Positions 42,422-51,715 of a stretch of 64,000 bases of DNA are shown one piece after another. The notes under the pieces are model-generated. The model made no database searches, was not told where the DNA came from, and worked only from the letters and a program-made list of their open reading frames with translations. Each line of letters starts with the position of its first letter. The stretch's first letter is position 1. This DNA is from NCEH01 sp043195125 (lineage in GTDB: Bacteria > Pseudomonadota > Alphaproteobacteria > Rhizobiales > Xanthobacteraceae), in NCBI RefSeq assembly GCF_043195125.1, contig NZ_JBAFWR010000008.1. The stretch is one strand, 5' to 3'. A program made the position numbers and the translations under genes.

Positions 42422-43507
42422 ATGAACCGCATTTTCCGCGCCGTGGTCCTGCTCGCCCTCCTCTGTAGCGCCCTGTTCGGCGCCGGCCCGAATCGCGCCG
42501 AGGCCGCCGAGAAGAAATCGTTCAAGATGGGCTATTCCATCTATGTCGGCTTCATGCCGCTCGCCTACATGAAGCAATCCGGTATCCTCAAGAAGTGGGC
42601 CGACAAATACGGCATCGATATCGATATCGTGCTGGTGAACGATTACGTCGGCTCCATCAACCAATTCATTGCCGGGGATCTGGACGCGGTGGGCGTCGCG
42701 GGCATGGACGGGCTCACCATGCCGGCCGCCGGCGGCGTGGATACCTCAATCTTCCTCATCACCGATTTCTCGAACGGCAATGACGCGCTGCTGTCCAAGT
42801 CCGCGAAATCCGTCGCCGATCTGAAGGGCCAGGATGTCTATCTGCTGGAATTCAGCGTCTCCCATTATCTGCTCGACCGCGCGCTGGTGATGAACGGCCT
42901 GCACGGCGTCGGCGCGGTGAAGACCATCAATATCTCGGACGCCGATATCGCTTCCGCCTACCTCACCAAGCCGGAACTGAAGCACGCCGTTTCCTGGAAG
43001 CCGATGACCGCCGACATGCTCGCGGGCAGCAAGGACACCAAGATCCTGTTCGACAGCTCCAAGATCCCCGGCGAGATCATGGATGTCTTCATCGGCAAGA
43101 CCGAGGTGCTGAAGGACAATCCGAACTTCGCCAAGGCGATCACCGGGGCCTGGTATGAGGCGCTCGCCACGCTGAAGGCCGGCGGCGATGCGGCCAAGCC
43201 CATCAATGAAATCATGGCCAGCGCCATGGGCACCGATGTTCCCGGCCTCCAGTCGCAGGTGGAGACCACCCATTTCTTCTACACGCCCGGCGAGGCCGCG
43301 GCCTTCCTCACCGCCGCCAGCACCAAGAAGGCCTGGGACTATATCCGCACCTTCTGCTTCGACCGCGGCCTGTTCGGCCAGGGCGCGACCAGCGTGGACG
43401 CCATCGGCATCATGATGCCCGACGGCAGCGTGCTCGGCGATACGAAGAACGTGAAGATGCGCGTCAACGCCTCGTTCGCCCAGGCCGCGGCCGACGGCAA
43501 GCTCTGA
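42422..43507 (+). CDS. NMT1-like ABC transporter substrate-binding protein (urea-carboxylase-associated type)
   Basis: A 361-residue periplasmic protein with a signal peptide (AVVLLALLCSALFGAG, cut near residue 29). Segments such as YSIYVGFMPLAYMKQSG, KWADKYGIDIDIVLVNDYVG and AGGVDTSIFLITDFSNGND recall the binding protein of the urea-carboxylase (guanidine carboxylase) region transporter, from memory and without alignment. No urea carboxylase or allophanate hydrolase is in the window. It leads the 42422-47815 operon. The ligand may be a small amide- or guanidine-like compound. Confidence 0.8.
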   Translation: MNRIFRAVVLLALLCSALFGAGPNRAEAAEKKSFKMGYSIYVGFMPLAYMKQSGILKKWADKYGIDIDIVLVNDYVGSINQFIAGDLDAVGVAGMDGLTMPAAGGVDTSIFLITDFSNGNDALLSKSAKSVADLKGQDVYLLEFSVSHYLLDRALVMNGLHGVGAVKTINISDADIASAYLTKPELKHAVSWKPMTADMLAGSKDTKILFDSSKIPGEIMDVFIGKTEVLKDNPNFAKAITGAWYEALATLKAGGDAAKPINEIMASAMGTDVPGLQSQVETTHFFYTPGEAAAFLTAASTKKAWDYIRTFCFDRGLFGQGATSVDAIGIMMPDGSVLGDTKNVKMRVNASFAQAAADGKL

Positions 43508-43537
43508 TACCCCAGCGAGAGAAGGGAGGGCTGATCC

Positions 43538-44356
43538 TTGCGACGCATCATCAATTATCCGCCCGCGCGCGGCCAGAAGCTGATCCTGGGCATCCTTCCC
43601 TTCCTCGCCATCCTGCTGATCTATCTGATGGCCTCCGAGGCACGCCTCGCGGCCAATCCGGGGGACAAGCTCATCCCCGGCTTCGCGTCCTTCTATGCCG
43701 CCATGGAGCGCCTGATGGCGCAGCCGGACCGGTCCAGCGGCCAATATCTGTTCTGGTGGGATACCTATCTCAGCCTCTGGCGCCTGTGCGTCGGGCTCGG
43801 CATCTCGGCCCTGTTGGGCTGCGTGCTCGGCATCCTCATCGGCTTCATTCCCCATCTGCGCGCCATGTTCGAGCCGGTTCTGGCCGCGCTCTCCCTGGTG
43901 CCGCCGCTGGCGGTGCTGCCGATCCTGTTCATCATCTTCGGCCTCGGCGAAGTGTCGAAGATCGTGCTGATCGTGTTCGGCGTCGCCCCGTTCCTGATCC
44001 GCGACGTGGTGCTGCGGGTGGAAAGCCTGCCGCGCGAGCAGATCATCAAGGCGCAGACGCTCGGCGGTTCGACCTGGCAGATGATGACCCACGTGGTGCT
44101 GCCGCAGGTGATGCCGAACCTGATCAATTCGGTCCGCCTCTCGCTCGGCGCCACCTGGCTGTTCGTCATCGCGGCGGAAGCCATCACGGCGGAAGGCGGG
44201 CTCGGCTATCGCATCTTCCTGGTGCGCCGCTATCTCGCGATGGACGTCATCCTGCCGTACGTCGCCTGGATCACTTTGCTGGCCTTCCTGATGGATTACG
44301 GCCTGCGCCGCCTCAACACCCGTGCCTTTCCCTGGGCCGCGCTGAAGGAGAGCTGA
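43538..44356 (+). CDS. ABC transporter permease, nitrate/sulfonate/urea-carboxylase-associated type
   Basis: A 272-residue inner-membrane permease with five to six hydrophobic segments and the EAA-type loop PREQIIKAQTLGGSTWQMMTHVVLPQVMPNL, then GATWLFVIAAEAITAEGGLGY. The start appears to be TTG at 43538, preceded by GGGAGGG at suitable spacing; no ATG gives a full-length N-terminus. Its stop and the ATPase GTG are one base apart. Confidence 0.85.
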   Translation: MRRIINYPPARGQKLILGILPFLAILLIYLMASEARLAANPGDKLIPGFASFYAAMERLMAQPDRSSGQYLFWWDTYLSLWRLCVGLGISALLGCVLGILIGFIPHLRAMFEPVLAALSLVPPLAVLPILFIIFGLGEVSKIVLIVFGVAPFLIRDVVLRVESLPREQIIKAQTLGGSTWQMMTHVVLPQVMPNLINSVRLSLGATWLFVIAAEAITAEGGLGYRIFLVRRYLAMDVILPYVAWITLLAFLMDYGLRRLNTRAFPWAALKES

Positions 44357-44357
44357 G

Positions 44358-45206
44358 GTGACGGCGATCAAGATCGACAAGGTCTGGAAGGAATACGGCG
44401 ACACCATCGTGCTGGAAAACATCAGCCTGGAGCTGCCGGACCACGAGTTCCTGGTCATCATCGGGCCGAGCGGTGTCGGCAAGACCACCCTGCTGCGCCT
44501 GCTGCTGAGCCAGGAGACTCCGACGCGCGGGGAAATCCTGATCGACGGCAAGCCGATCGCGAGCGAGCCGACCGCCGATCGCGGCGTGGTGTTCCAGCGC
44601 TATTCGGTGTTTCCCCACAAGACCGTGCTGGGCAATGTGATGCTCGGCCCGCAATGGGCGCAGGCGCCCCTGCTTGGCCGATTGTTCGGCCGCAAGCACC
44701 GTGCACTCAAGGAACGGGCCCTCGCCCTGCTCGATCGCGTCGGCCTTGGTGCGGCGGCGGACAAATATCCCCAGCAGCTCTCCGGCGGCATGCAGCAGCG
44801 CCTGGCCATCGCCCAGGCGTTGATCATGGAGCCCAAGGTGCTGCTGCTGGACGAGCCGTTCGGCGCGCTCGATCCCGGCACGCGCAAGGCGATGCATGTG
44901 CTGGTGCGCGACCTGTGGGAAGAGCACGCCATGACCATCGTCATGGTCACCCACGATCTCGCCGAGGCGTTCGCCCTCGGCACCCGCGTGATCGCGGTGG
45001 ACCGTCCGCGCCGTGATCCCCAGGCGCCCGGGCGCTATGGGGCGACGATCACCTCCGATTTCGAAGCCAAGTGCCGGATCGTCCGCGAATCCGAGCGCTT
45101 CGAAGCCGCCCGCGCCAAGGCGCGGCAGGACCACGGCCAGAGCGGGGCCTCGCCTCCGTCCGCGGCGGTGATCCACCCCTTCCCCCTCAAGGCCGGCGCC
45201 GCCTAA
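44358..45206 (+). CDS. ABC transporter ATPase partner of the 42422 importer
   Basis: A 282-residue ATPase with Walker A GPSGVGKTT, a Q-loop region VVFQRYSVFPHKTV, signature LSGGMQQRLAIAQAL, Walker B LLLDEPFGALDP and switch His MVTHDLAEAF. It starts with GTG, with AAGGAG about 10 bases upstream inside the permease gene. The C-terminus carries a Gln/Ala/Pro-rich tail of about 30 residues. It drives uptake by the preceding permease. Confidence 0.87.
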   Translation: MTAIKIDKVWKEYGDTIVLENISLELPDHEFLVIIGPSGVGKTTLLRLLLSQETPTRGEILIDGKPIASEPTADRGVVFQRYSVFPHKTVLGNVMLGPQWAQAPLLGRLFGRKHRALKERALALLDRVGLGAAADKYPQQLSGGMQQRLAIAQALIMEPKVLLLDEPFGALDPGTRKAMHVLVRDLWEEHAMTIVMVTHDLAEAFALGTRVIAVDRPRRDPQAPGRYGATITSDFEAKCRIVRESERFEAARAKARQDHGQSGASPPSAAVIHPFPLKAGAA

Positions 45207-45250
45207 CAGCCTCGCCCGCCTTCAACATCAAACGCCTAGGAGCACGCCAC

Positions 45251-46564
45251 ATGGTCGCGCAACCCTTTCACTTGGCCTGGTTCATGAACTTCACGCCCGA
45301 CGAATGGCGCGAGCCGTTCGGCAATGGCGGGTATCCCTGGGACGGCCGTTTCTACATGGAAATGGCGCAGACGCTGGAGCGCGCCTGCTTCGATTACATC
45401 ATGATCGAAGACAAGCTCATGGTGCCGGAGACCTTCGGCGGCTCGCGCGACTTCGCGCTGAAGAATGCCATGATGGTGCCGAAGCACGACCCCGCGCCCC
45501 TCGCCACCGCCATGGGCATGGCCACCAGCCGGCTCGGCGTGGTCGCCACCATGTCCACCCTCGCCTATCCGCCCTATCTGCTGGCGCGGCTATGCTCCAC
45601 CATCGACAGCCTGACGCGCGGGCGCTTCGGCTGGAACATCGTCACCTCGGCGGAGGATCTCGCCGCGCAGAACTTCGGCATGGACAAGCTGCCCCTGCGC
45701 GAAATTCGCTACGAGATGGCGGACGAATACATGGAAGTGGTCAGCAAGCTGTTCGACAGCTGGGATGCCGACGCGATCGTCCTCGACCGGGAGAACGGCA
45801 TCTATGCCGATCCCTCCAAAGTTCGCACCATCGACCACAAAGGCAAGTATTTCCAGGTGCGCGGCCCGCTCAATACGGTGCCCTCGCCCCAGGGCCGGCC
45901 GGTCTATGTGCAGGCCGGCGCCTCGCCGCGCGGCCGCGACTTCGCGGCGCTCCACGCGGATTCCATCATCTCGGTCGCCAGCGGCGTCGCCGAGATGAAG
46001 AAATTCCGCGATGACATCCGCGCCCGCGCCGTAAAGCTCGGCCGCGACCCCAACGCCATCAAGGTGCTGTTCTGCATCACCCCGACGCTGGGCGAGACCG
46101 AGGAGGAAGCAAAGGCCAAGTATCAGCGCCTGGTTTCCTCGCCCCATTTCATCAACGACACCTTGTCCTCGCTCTCCGCCATCACCGAGATCGACTTCTC
46201 CAAATACGACGTGGACAAGCCGCTGCCGGAAAAGCTCGTCACCAATGGCGAGTCGGGCACGCTCGACAAGTTCCAGCAATGGGGCTCGGGCAAGACCGTG
46301 CGCGAACTGGTGGTGGACGGCGGCGGCGGCCTCGTCTCCTCGGTGGAGCTGATCGGCACGCCGGACCAGGTGGCGGATCGCATGGGCGAGGTGATGGAAG
46401 AGGTGGGCGGCGACGGCTTCCTCATCACCACGCCGGTGCTGCGCGTCTCGCGCCGCTACATCATGGAGGTGGCCGACGGCCTCGTTCCCGCGCTCCAGCG
46501 CCGGGGCCTGACCCGCACCGCCTACTCCCACGAGAAGCTGCGCGACAATCTGCTGGAATTCTGA
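45251..46564 (+). CDS. LLM-class flavin-dependent monooxygenase, NtaA/SnaA/DszA type
   Basis: A 437-residue luciferase-like monooxygenase. It has the long insertions of the NtaA/SnaA/DszA subgroup, TLAYPPYLLARLCSTIDSLT, RFGWNIVTSAEDLAAQNFG and QGRPVYVQAGASPRG. It is longer than RutA (about 360-380). The subgroup uses reduced FMN and O2 to cleave C-N or C-S bonds or to oxidise ring amides. The flavin reductase encoded at 47273 can supply FMNH2. It directly follows the importer genes in the same operon, so it should act on the imported compound. AGGAGC precedes the ATG. Confidence 0.85.
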   Translation: MVAQPFHLAWFMNFTPDEWREPFGNGGYPWDGRFYMEMAQTLERACFDYIMIEDKLMVPETFGGSRDFALKNAMMVPKHDPAPLATAMGMATSRLGVVATMSTLAYPPYLLARLCSTIDSLTRGRFGWNIVTSAEDLAAQNFGMDKLPLREIRYEMADEYMEVVSKLFDSWDADAIVLDRENGIYADPSKVRTIDHKGKYFQVRGPLNTVPSPQGRPVYVQAGASPRGRDFAALHADSIISVASGVAEMKKFRDDIRARAVKLGRDPNAIKVLFCITPTLGETEEEAKAKYQRLVSSPHFINDTLSSLSAITEIDFSKYDVDKPLPEKLVTNGESGTLDKFQQWGSGKTVRELVVDGGGGLVSSVELIGTPDQVADRMGEVMEEVGGDGFLITTPVLRVSRRYIMEVADGLVPALQRRGLTRTAYSHEKLRDNLLEF

Positions 46565-46625
46565 GGCCGGCGCGGCGGCCGCCCCCGCGCGCCGCCGCCG
46601 CCACCCGCACCCTGGAGAGACACTC

Positions 46626-47222
46626 ATGAGCGAAGCAGCGCAAACCGGCGCGGATATCCTGGACACTTTGTTCCGCACCGCCCGCTCGCACAATAAATGG
46701 CGCGACGGCAAAATCTCCGATGAAACGCTGGTCGAGCTCTACGACCTGCTGAAGATGGGCCCCACCTCGGCCAATTGTTCGCCCGGCCGCTTCGTCTTCG
46801 TGCGCACGCCAGAGGGCAAGGAAAAGCTGCGCCCGGCGCTCTCCAAGGGCAATCTCGACAAGACCATGGCCGCGCCCGTCACGGTCATCGTGGCGCAGGA
46901 TGAAGCTTTCTACGAGCATTTGCCGAAGCTGTTCCCCCACGCGGACGCCAAGTCCTGGTTCACCTCGAGCCCCGACGCGGCCCGGGAAACCGCATTCCGC
47001 AACAGCACGCTGCAGGGCGGCTATCTGATCCTCGCCGCGCGTGCGCTCGGGCTGGACGCCGGGCCCATGTCCGGCTTCGACAAGGCCAAAGTGAACGAGG
47101 CCTTCTTCGCTGGCACGCGGTGGACCGCGAACTTCCTGGTCAATCTCGGCCATGGCGACCCGTCCGGGGTGTTCGGCCGGTTGCCGCGCTTCGATTTCGC
47201 GGACGCCTGCGTGCTGGCATGA
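46626..47222 (+). CDS. RutE/HadB-like nitroreductase-family protein (malonic semialdehyde reductase type)
   Basis: A 198-residue FMN-dependent nitroreductase-fold protein, close to the length of RutE (196). NKWRDGKISDETLVELYDLLKMGPTSANCSPGRFVFV and the C-terminal GHGDPSGVFGRLPRFDF are RutE/HadB-type landmarks. RutE reduces malonic semialdehyde to 3-hydroxypropionate at the end of the Rut pyrimidine pathway. Here it follows an NtaA-type monooxygenase, so a semialdehyde product is implied. Its TGA overlaps an in-frame ATG (47219) of the next gene. Confidence 0.83.
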   Translation: MSEAAQTGADILDTLFRTARSHNKWRDGKISDETLVELYDLLKMGPTSANCSPGRFVFVRTPEGKEKLRPALSKGNLDKTMAAPVTVIVAQDEAFYEHLPKLFPHADAKSWFTSSPDAARETAFRNSTLQGGYLILAARALGLDAGPMSGFDKAKVNEAFFAGTRWTANFLVNLGHGDPSGVFGRLPRFDFADACVLA

Positions 47223-47272
47223 GCCCGGCCGCGCATTCCGTCACGCCCTACCATCCCGGAGGGATCACCCCC

Positions 47273-47815
47273 ATGAACCTCGGCCACACCCCGCCGGCGG
47301 ACGCCGGCCCCCACGGCGCACCCGCCGTGACCCAGCAGAGCTATCGCGATGCCATGTCCCGCGTCGGCGCGGCGGTGAATGTCGTCACCACCGATGGCCC
47401 GGGCGGAAAGGCGGGCTTCACCGCCTCCGCCGTGTGCAGCGTCACCGACAGCCCGCCCACCTTGCTGGTGTGCCTCAATCGCGGCTCCTCCGTCAGCGCA
47501 GCCTTCCAGGCCAATGGGGTGCTGTGCGTCAACACGCTGGCGCCGAGCCACAAGGGTCTGTCCAACCTGTTCGGCGGCAAGACGCCCATGGAAGAGCGCT
47601 TCGCGGCCGCGCAATGGGCGCCTTGCGCCACCGGCGCGCCCATGCTGGCGGACGCGGTAGCGGCGTTCGATTGCCGGGTGGCCCGCACCGTGGATGTGGG
47701 CACCCATTGCGTGCTGTTCTGCGAGGTGGTCGGCATCGCCGCCGGCGGAACGCCGGAGGCGCTGATCTATTTCGGCCGGCGCTATCACGCGGTGCACGAC
47801 GGCACCTCGCAATGA
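47273..47815 (+). CDS. RutF-like flavin reductase
   Basis: A 180-residue flavin-reductase-domain protein with SYRDAMSRVGAAVNVVTTDG, FTASAVCSVTDSPPTLLVCLN and LIYFGRRYHAV, all typical of RutF and related NAD(P)H:FMN reductases. ATG 47273 is chosen because GGAGG lies properly before it; ATG 47219 would add 18 residues and overlap the RutE-like gene. It should deliver FMNH2 to the monooxygenase at 45251. It ends the operon; the next gene is convergent. Confidence 0.83.
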   Translation: MNLGHTPPADAGPHGAPAVTQQSYRDAMSRVGAAVNVVTTDGPGGKAGFTASAVCSVTDSPPTLLVCLNRGSSVSAAFQANGVLCVNTLAPSHKGLSNLFGGKTPMEERFAAAQWAPCATGAPMLADAVAAFDCRVARTVDVGTHCVLFCEVVGIAAGGTPEALIYFGRRYHAVHDGTSQ

Positions 47816-47864
47816 GCGCGCCGGCTGCCTTCCCGAAAGCCTGAACCGGGAAAACGCCCGGCGA

Positions 47865-48875
47865 TCAGGCCGCGACCTGTTCTCCCCGCCAGGCTGCGCC
47901 GACGCCCGCCAAGCGCACCACGAGATCGAAGGCGTGCTGCAGCGCCGAGGGATCGGCCTTGTTCTGGCCGACGATGTCGAACGCCGTGCCTTGCGACGAC
48001 GTCACGATGGGCACCGGCATGCCGCCGAGAACGGTGACGTTTTCGCCGAACGCGACGGTCTTCAGGGCGATCTGGCCCTGGTCGTGATACATGGTGACGA
48101 TCAGGTCGGCATCGCCGCGCAGGGCGGTGCGGAAGATGGTATCGGCGGGGAACGGGCCTTCCACGTCGAGCCCGTCCGCCTTCATCCGCGCGACGGCGGG
48201 GGTGAGAACCTCGATCTCCTCCAGCCCCATCGCCCCGCCTTCGCCCGCATGGGGATTGAGCGCGGCCACGCGGATGCGCGGCTTGGCAATGCCGCCGGCA
48301 CGCGCCGCGCGCACGCCGATCTGCGTCGCCTCCAGGATCCGCTCGACCGTGATCGCGCCCGCGACGTCCTTCATGGGAATATGGGAGGTGACGCGAGTGG
48401 TCCAGAGCGGACCACGGTTGATCAGCTCGAAACAGGTCTCGCGCCAGTTCAGCAATTCCTGGAAATAGTGCATCTCGTCGAGCGCGTGATGCCCGGCGAG
48501 CTTCATCGCCTGTTTGTTCAGCGGCCCGTAGAGGATGCCGTTCACATGCCCCGCGGCCGCGGCCGCCGCCACCGCCTGGAGGCTCGCGAGCGTATGGCGC
48601 CCGGCCTGCGCCGAGGCGATGCCGGGGCGCAGGCTCTCGCCGTCGGCGAGGGGCACGTCGATCAGCGTCACGAGGGCATCGGAGGCGGCGCTGGCGGCAC
48701 TGTCGGCGACCGGCTCGACATCTATGCGGACACCGGCGATCGCCTGCGCGCGTGCGAAGACCTCAGCATCCGCGAACAGGGCGACCGGCACCTTGCGGTT
48801 GGCGGAAAGTACCTTGGCGACCACTTCCGGTCCCACGCCGGCGGGGTCGCCGAGCATCATCCCAATACGAGCCAT
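47865..48875 (-). CDS. pdxA: PdxA family dehydrogenase, PdxA2 (catabolic) type
   Basis: A 336-residue NAD-dependent decarboxylating dehydrogenase. It has MMLGDPAGVGPE at the N-terminus, YGPLNKQAMKLAGHHALDEM in place of the biosynthetic GHTE motif, NPHAGEGG and YHDQGQIALK. The altered GH-x segment and the catabolic setting suggest the PdxA2 group (D-threonate/D-erythronate 4-phosphate or cis-diol dehydrogenases) rather than vitamin B6 synthesis. It diverges from the aldehyde dehydrogenase gene across a candidate LacI operator. No matching DUF1537 kinase is beside it; the only one in view is at 92-1372. Confidence 0.8.
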   Translation of the reverse strand: MARIGMMLGDPAGVGPEVVAKVLSANRKVPVALFADAEVFARAQAIAGVRIDVEPVADSAASAASDALVTLIDVPLADGESLRPGIASAQAGRHTLASLQAVAAAAAAGHVNGILYGPLNKQAMKLAGHHALDEMHYFQELLNWRETCFELINRGPLWTTRVTSHIPMKDVAGAITVERILEATQIGVRAARAGGIAKPRIRVAALNPHAGEGGAMGLEEIEVLTPAVARMKADGLDVEGPFPADTIFRTALRGDADLIVTMYHDQGQIALKTVAFGENVTVLGGMPVPIVTSSQGTAFDIVGQNKADPSALQHAFDLVVRLAGVGAAWRGEQVAA

Positions 48876-48920
48876 TTGCGTCTCCGATCACCTGATTGAC
48901 TTCTTGTTAGCCGTCGATTA

Positions 48921-48941
48921 GCACTAGTGCATACGTATGCG
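48921..48941. promoter_or_regulatory. Candidate LacI-family operator between pdxA and aldehyde dehydrogenase genes
   Basis: GCATACGTATGC (48929-48940) is a perfect 12-bp palindrome, extended as TGCATACGTATGCG. The same sequence recurs at 57633-57646. An overlapping palindrome, GCACTAGTGC (48921-48930), abuts it on the left. The site lies 45 bases from the PdxA start and about 100 from the dehydrogenase start, so one repressor could control both. Confidence 0.65.
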
Positions 48942-49042
48942 CAAGCAGAGCAGGGACCCTCGTCCAGCCGCGCGGAAGTGCAACGGAATGGCCCGCCGGC
49001 ACACTCAAAGAGCGGAGCCAGGGCGGAAACGAGAGGAAGCCA

Positions 49043-50566
49043 ATGCTCGATATCAGCGAAGCGATATCGCCCGTCCAGCGCGCCGAAGCGGCCGCTGCGG
49101 AAGCGAAGCGTCTTTCCGGCATGGTGGTTTGCGAGGGCCGGCTCCAGGCCGCGCTGACCGACCACACGTTCGAGGTCGATAATCCCGCCACCGGCCGCAT
49201 CATCGGCCACGCGCCCCGCTGCGGCAGCGCCGATGTCGACCGCGCCGTTGCCTCCGCCCAATCCGCCTTCGCGGGCTGGCGCCACCTCACCGCCCGCGAC
49301 CGCGCGGCCTTCCTGGTGAAGGCCGCGGCGCGGCTGGAGAGCGAGGCGGAAGCGATCGCCCAACTTTCCGCATTCGAGACCGGCAACGCGCTCGCGACCC
49401 AGACCCGCGGCGAAGCCGCCACCATGGTGGACATCCTGCGTTTCTTTGCCGGCCTCGCCGGCGAGGTGAAGGGGCAGACCATTCCCTATCTGGACGGCCG
49501 CCTGCTGTTCACCAAGCGCGAGCCGCTTGGCGTGGTCGCCGCCATCATTCCCTGGAATGCCCCGCTGATGCAACTCGCATCCAAGATCGGCCCGGCGCTC
49601 GCAGCCGGCAACACGGTGGTGCTGAAGACCGCCGAACAGGCGCCGCTCGCCGTGCTGCGGTGTTTCGAGCTTATGCAGGAAGTGCTGCCGCCGGGCGTCA
49701 CCAATTGCATCTCGGGCCTTGGCGAGGAGGCCGGGCGCCTGCTGTGCGAGCATCCCCAGGTGCGCAAGGTCACCTTCACCGGGTCGAGCGCCGTGGGCGT
49801 GAAAATCCTGCATTACGCGGCCGATAAGATCGCCCCGGTCACGGCTGAACTCGGCGGCAAGAACCCGAGCGTCTTCCTGCCCGACATGGATCCGGCGGCC
49901 GCCGCCGACGGCGTGGTGCGCGGCCTGCGGCTGCAGCGCCAGGGGCAGTCCTGCACCGCCGGCACGCGGGTCTATATCCACGATTCCATCTATGACGAAG
50001 TGGTGGAGCGGGTGCTTGCAATTATCCCCACCTTCCGCGTCGGCGACCCGCTGGACGAGCGCACGCAGGTGGGTTCCATCATCTCCAAGTCCCAGTTCGA
50101 CCGCGTGGAGCGCTATGTGCAGATGGCGCGCCAGACCGAGGGCGCGCGCATTCTCACCGGCGGCGCGCGCCCACAGGACCCGGCCCTGAAGGACGGCTAT
50201 TTCTACCAGACCACCCTCATCGAAGGCATCCCGCATTCGTCGCAGGTGTGCCAGGACGAGATCTTCGGACCGGTGGCGACGCTCGCGCGCTGGACCGATT
50301 TCGCGGCGGTGATCGAGGAAGCCAACGATGTCAAGTTCGGCCTCGCCGCCACGGTATGGACCAACGATCTGTCCAAGGCCTTCCAGTTCATCGAGCAGGT
50401 GGACGCCGGCTTCGTGCAGGTGAACCAATATGCGGTGGCCGAAGCGAACATCGAATACGGCGGCACCAAGATGAGCGGCATGGGGAAAGAGCTTTCGCTC
50501 GAAAGCATGCTGCATCATTTCACCTGGTCGAAGACCGCCATCATCAATCCGAATATTTCGGCCTAG
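49043..50566 (+). CDS. Aldehyde dehydrogenase family protein
   Basis: A 507-residue dehydrogenase with PWNAPLMQLASKIGPALAAGN, Glu269 in AELGGKNPSVF, Cys304 in QGQSCTAGTRV (35 residues later) and DEIFGPVATLARW. The sequence resembles plant-type betaine- or semialdehyde-oxidising members; the substrate is unknown. It starts the long plus-strand operon that runs to 56454, with GAGGAAG before the ATG. The candidate LacI operator lies in its promoter. Confidence 0.87.
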   Translation: MLDISEAISPVQRAEAAAAEAKRLSGMVVCEGRLQAALTDHTFEVDNPATGRIIGHAPRCGSADVDRAVASAQSAFAGWRHLTARDRAAFLVKAAARLESEAEAIAQLSAFETGNALATQTRGEAATMVDILRFFAGLAGEVKGQTIPYLDGRLLFTKREPLGVVAAIIPWNAPLMQLASKIGPALAAGNTVVLKTAEQAPLAVLRCFELMQEVLPPGVTNCISGLGEEAGRLLCEHPQVRKVTFTGSSAVGVKILHYAADKIAPVTAELGGKNPSVFLPDMDPAAAADGVVRGLRLQRQGQSCTAGTRVYIHDSIYDEVVERVLAIIPTFRVGDPLDERTQVGSIISKSQFDRVERYVQMARQTEGARILTGGARPQDPALKDGYFYQTTLIEGIPHSSQVCQDEIFGPVATLARWTDFAAVIEEANDVKFGLAATVWTNDLSKAFQFIEQVDAGFVQVNQYAVAEANIEYGGTKMSGMGKELSLESMLHHFTWSKTAIINPNISA

Positions 50567-50576
50567 GGAGCCCGTC

Positions 50577-51518
50577 ATGCGTGTAGCATTCATCGGCATC
50601 GGAAACATGGGGCGCCCCATGGTCCGCAATCTGATCCATGCCGGTCACACCGTCTTCGCCTACGACCTTTCGGTGGCCGCCCTCGACGAGGCCGTGCGGC
50701 TCGGCGCCCATGCGGCGGTCTCGCCCCACGGCGCCGCGACCGAGGCGGACGTGGTGATCTCCATGCTGCCCACCGGGCAGAATGTGCGCGACCTCTATCT
50801 CGGGCCTGACGGCCTCGTGGCGAAAACGCGCGCAGGCACTTTGCTGATCGATTCCAGCACCATTTCGAGCACCGTATCGTCCGAGATCGCCGTCGAGGCC
50901 CGCGCCGCTGGCAAGAGCATGATCGATGCCCCGGTTTCCGGCGGCACTCCGGGGGCGGAGGCGGGCACCCTCACCTTCATGGTGGGCGGCAGCGCCGAGG
51001 ACCTGGAGCGCGCGCGCCCGCTGCTGGAAGCCATGGGAAAGCGCATCTTCCATGTGGGCGGCAACGGCGCCGGCCACACGGCGAAGCTCTGCAACAACAT
51101 GCTCTCCGGCGTCTGCATGGCCGCCACCGCCGAGGCGCTCGCGCTCGGCGTCGCCAATGGCCTGGACCCGGCGGTGCTCTCGGAAGTGATGCGCAATTCC
51201 TCGGGCACGAACTATGCGCTGGAGCGCTATCATCCCTATCCCGGCATCATGCCGAACGTGCCCTCCTCCCATGGCTACCAGGGCGGCTTCCGCTCCGAGT
51301 TCCAGCTCAAGGACATGCGTTTGGCCAAGCAGCTCTCGGCGGAATACAAATCCCTGAGCCCGCTCGGCGATCTCGCGTGCGATCTGTTCGCGCTGCATTG
51401 CCAGAGCGGCAACGGCCATCTCGATTACGGCAGCATCATCAAGATGATGATGAAGGTGCCCGAGGGCGCGGCGCCCGGTGCCGCGAGCGCAGACGACCAG
51501 ATGAGGCGCGCAGTCTAG
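50577..51518 (+). CDS. 3-hydroxyisobutyrate dehydrogenase family NAD(P)-dependent beta-hydroxy acid dehydrogenase
   Basis: A 313-residue enzyme with an N-terminal Rossmann motif FIGIGNMGRPMVRNLI, the substrate-binding DAPVSGGTPGAEAGTL and the catalytic Lys170 in GNGAGHTAKLCNNML. Members oxidise 3-hydroxyisobutyrate, tartronate semialdehyde, sulfolactaldehyde or related three- and four-carbon beta-hydroxy acids. It is 10 bases after the aldehyde dehydrogenase stop. The 198-base gap that follows, to the ATPase gene, shows no gene or clear hairpin. Confidence 0.87.
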   Translation: MRVAFIGIGNMGRPMVRNLIHAGHTVFAYDLSVAALDEAVRLGAHAAVSPHGAATEADVVISMLPTGQNVRDLYLGPDGLVAKTRAGTLLIDSSTISSTVSSEIAVEARAAGKSMIDAPVSGGTPGAEAGTLTFMVGGSAEDLERARPLLEAMGKRIFHVGGNGAGHTAKLCNNMLSGVCMAATAEALALGVANGLDPAVLSEVMRNSSGTNYALERYHPYPGIMPNVPSSHGYQGGFRSEFQLKDMRLAKQLSAEYKSLSPLGDLACDLFALHCQSGNGHLDYGSIIKMMMKVPEGAAPGAASADDQMRRAV

Positions 51519-51715
51519 ACCGGACGAGGTCTCCCACCGCCATAAAACAAAACGGCGGGGGAGGAGGGAACGCACAACGCCAAGGACGACTCGCGTGGCG
51601 CGATGGAGGCGGCATTCCGTTGGAGGAATCCTGCTGTCCCCGCGCCCCGCCGCCGGCTCCCACATGGCGCCGGAGGACGGACCGCGCCGAGTCGCCTCAC
51701 CACCGGAGGAGGGAC

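Noticed and set aside
45251..47815. A complete Rut pyrimidine-degradation operon
   Set aside because: RutB, RutC, RutD and RutG are absent and the monooxygenase belongs to the longer NtaA/DszA group, so only RutE-like and RutF-like functions can be claimed.
47865..48875. Biosynthetic PdxA of vitamin B6 synthesis
   Set aside because: The GHTE segment is altered, and the gene sits in a LacI-controlled catabolic island rather than with ksgA or surA, the usual neighbours of pdxA.
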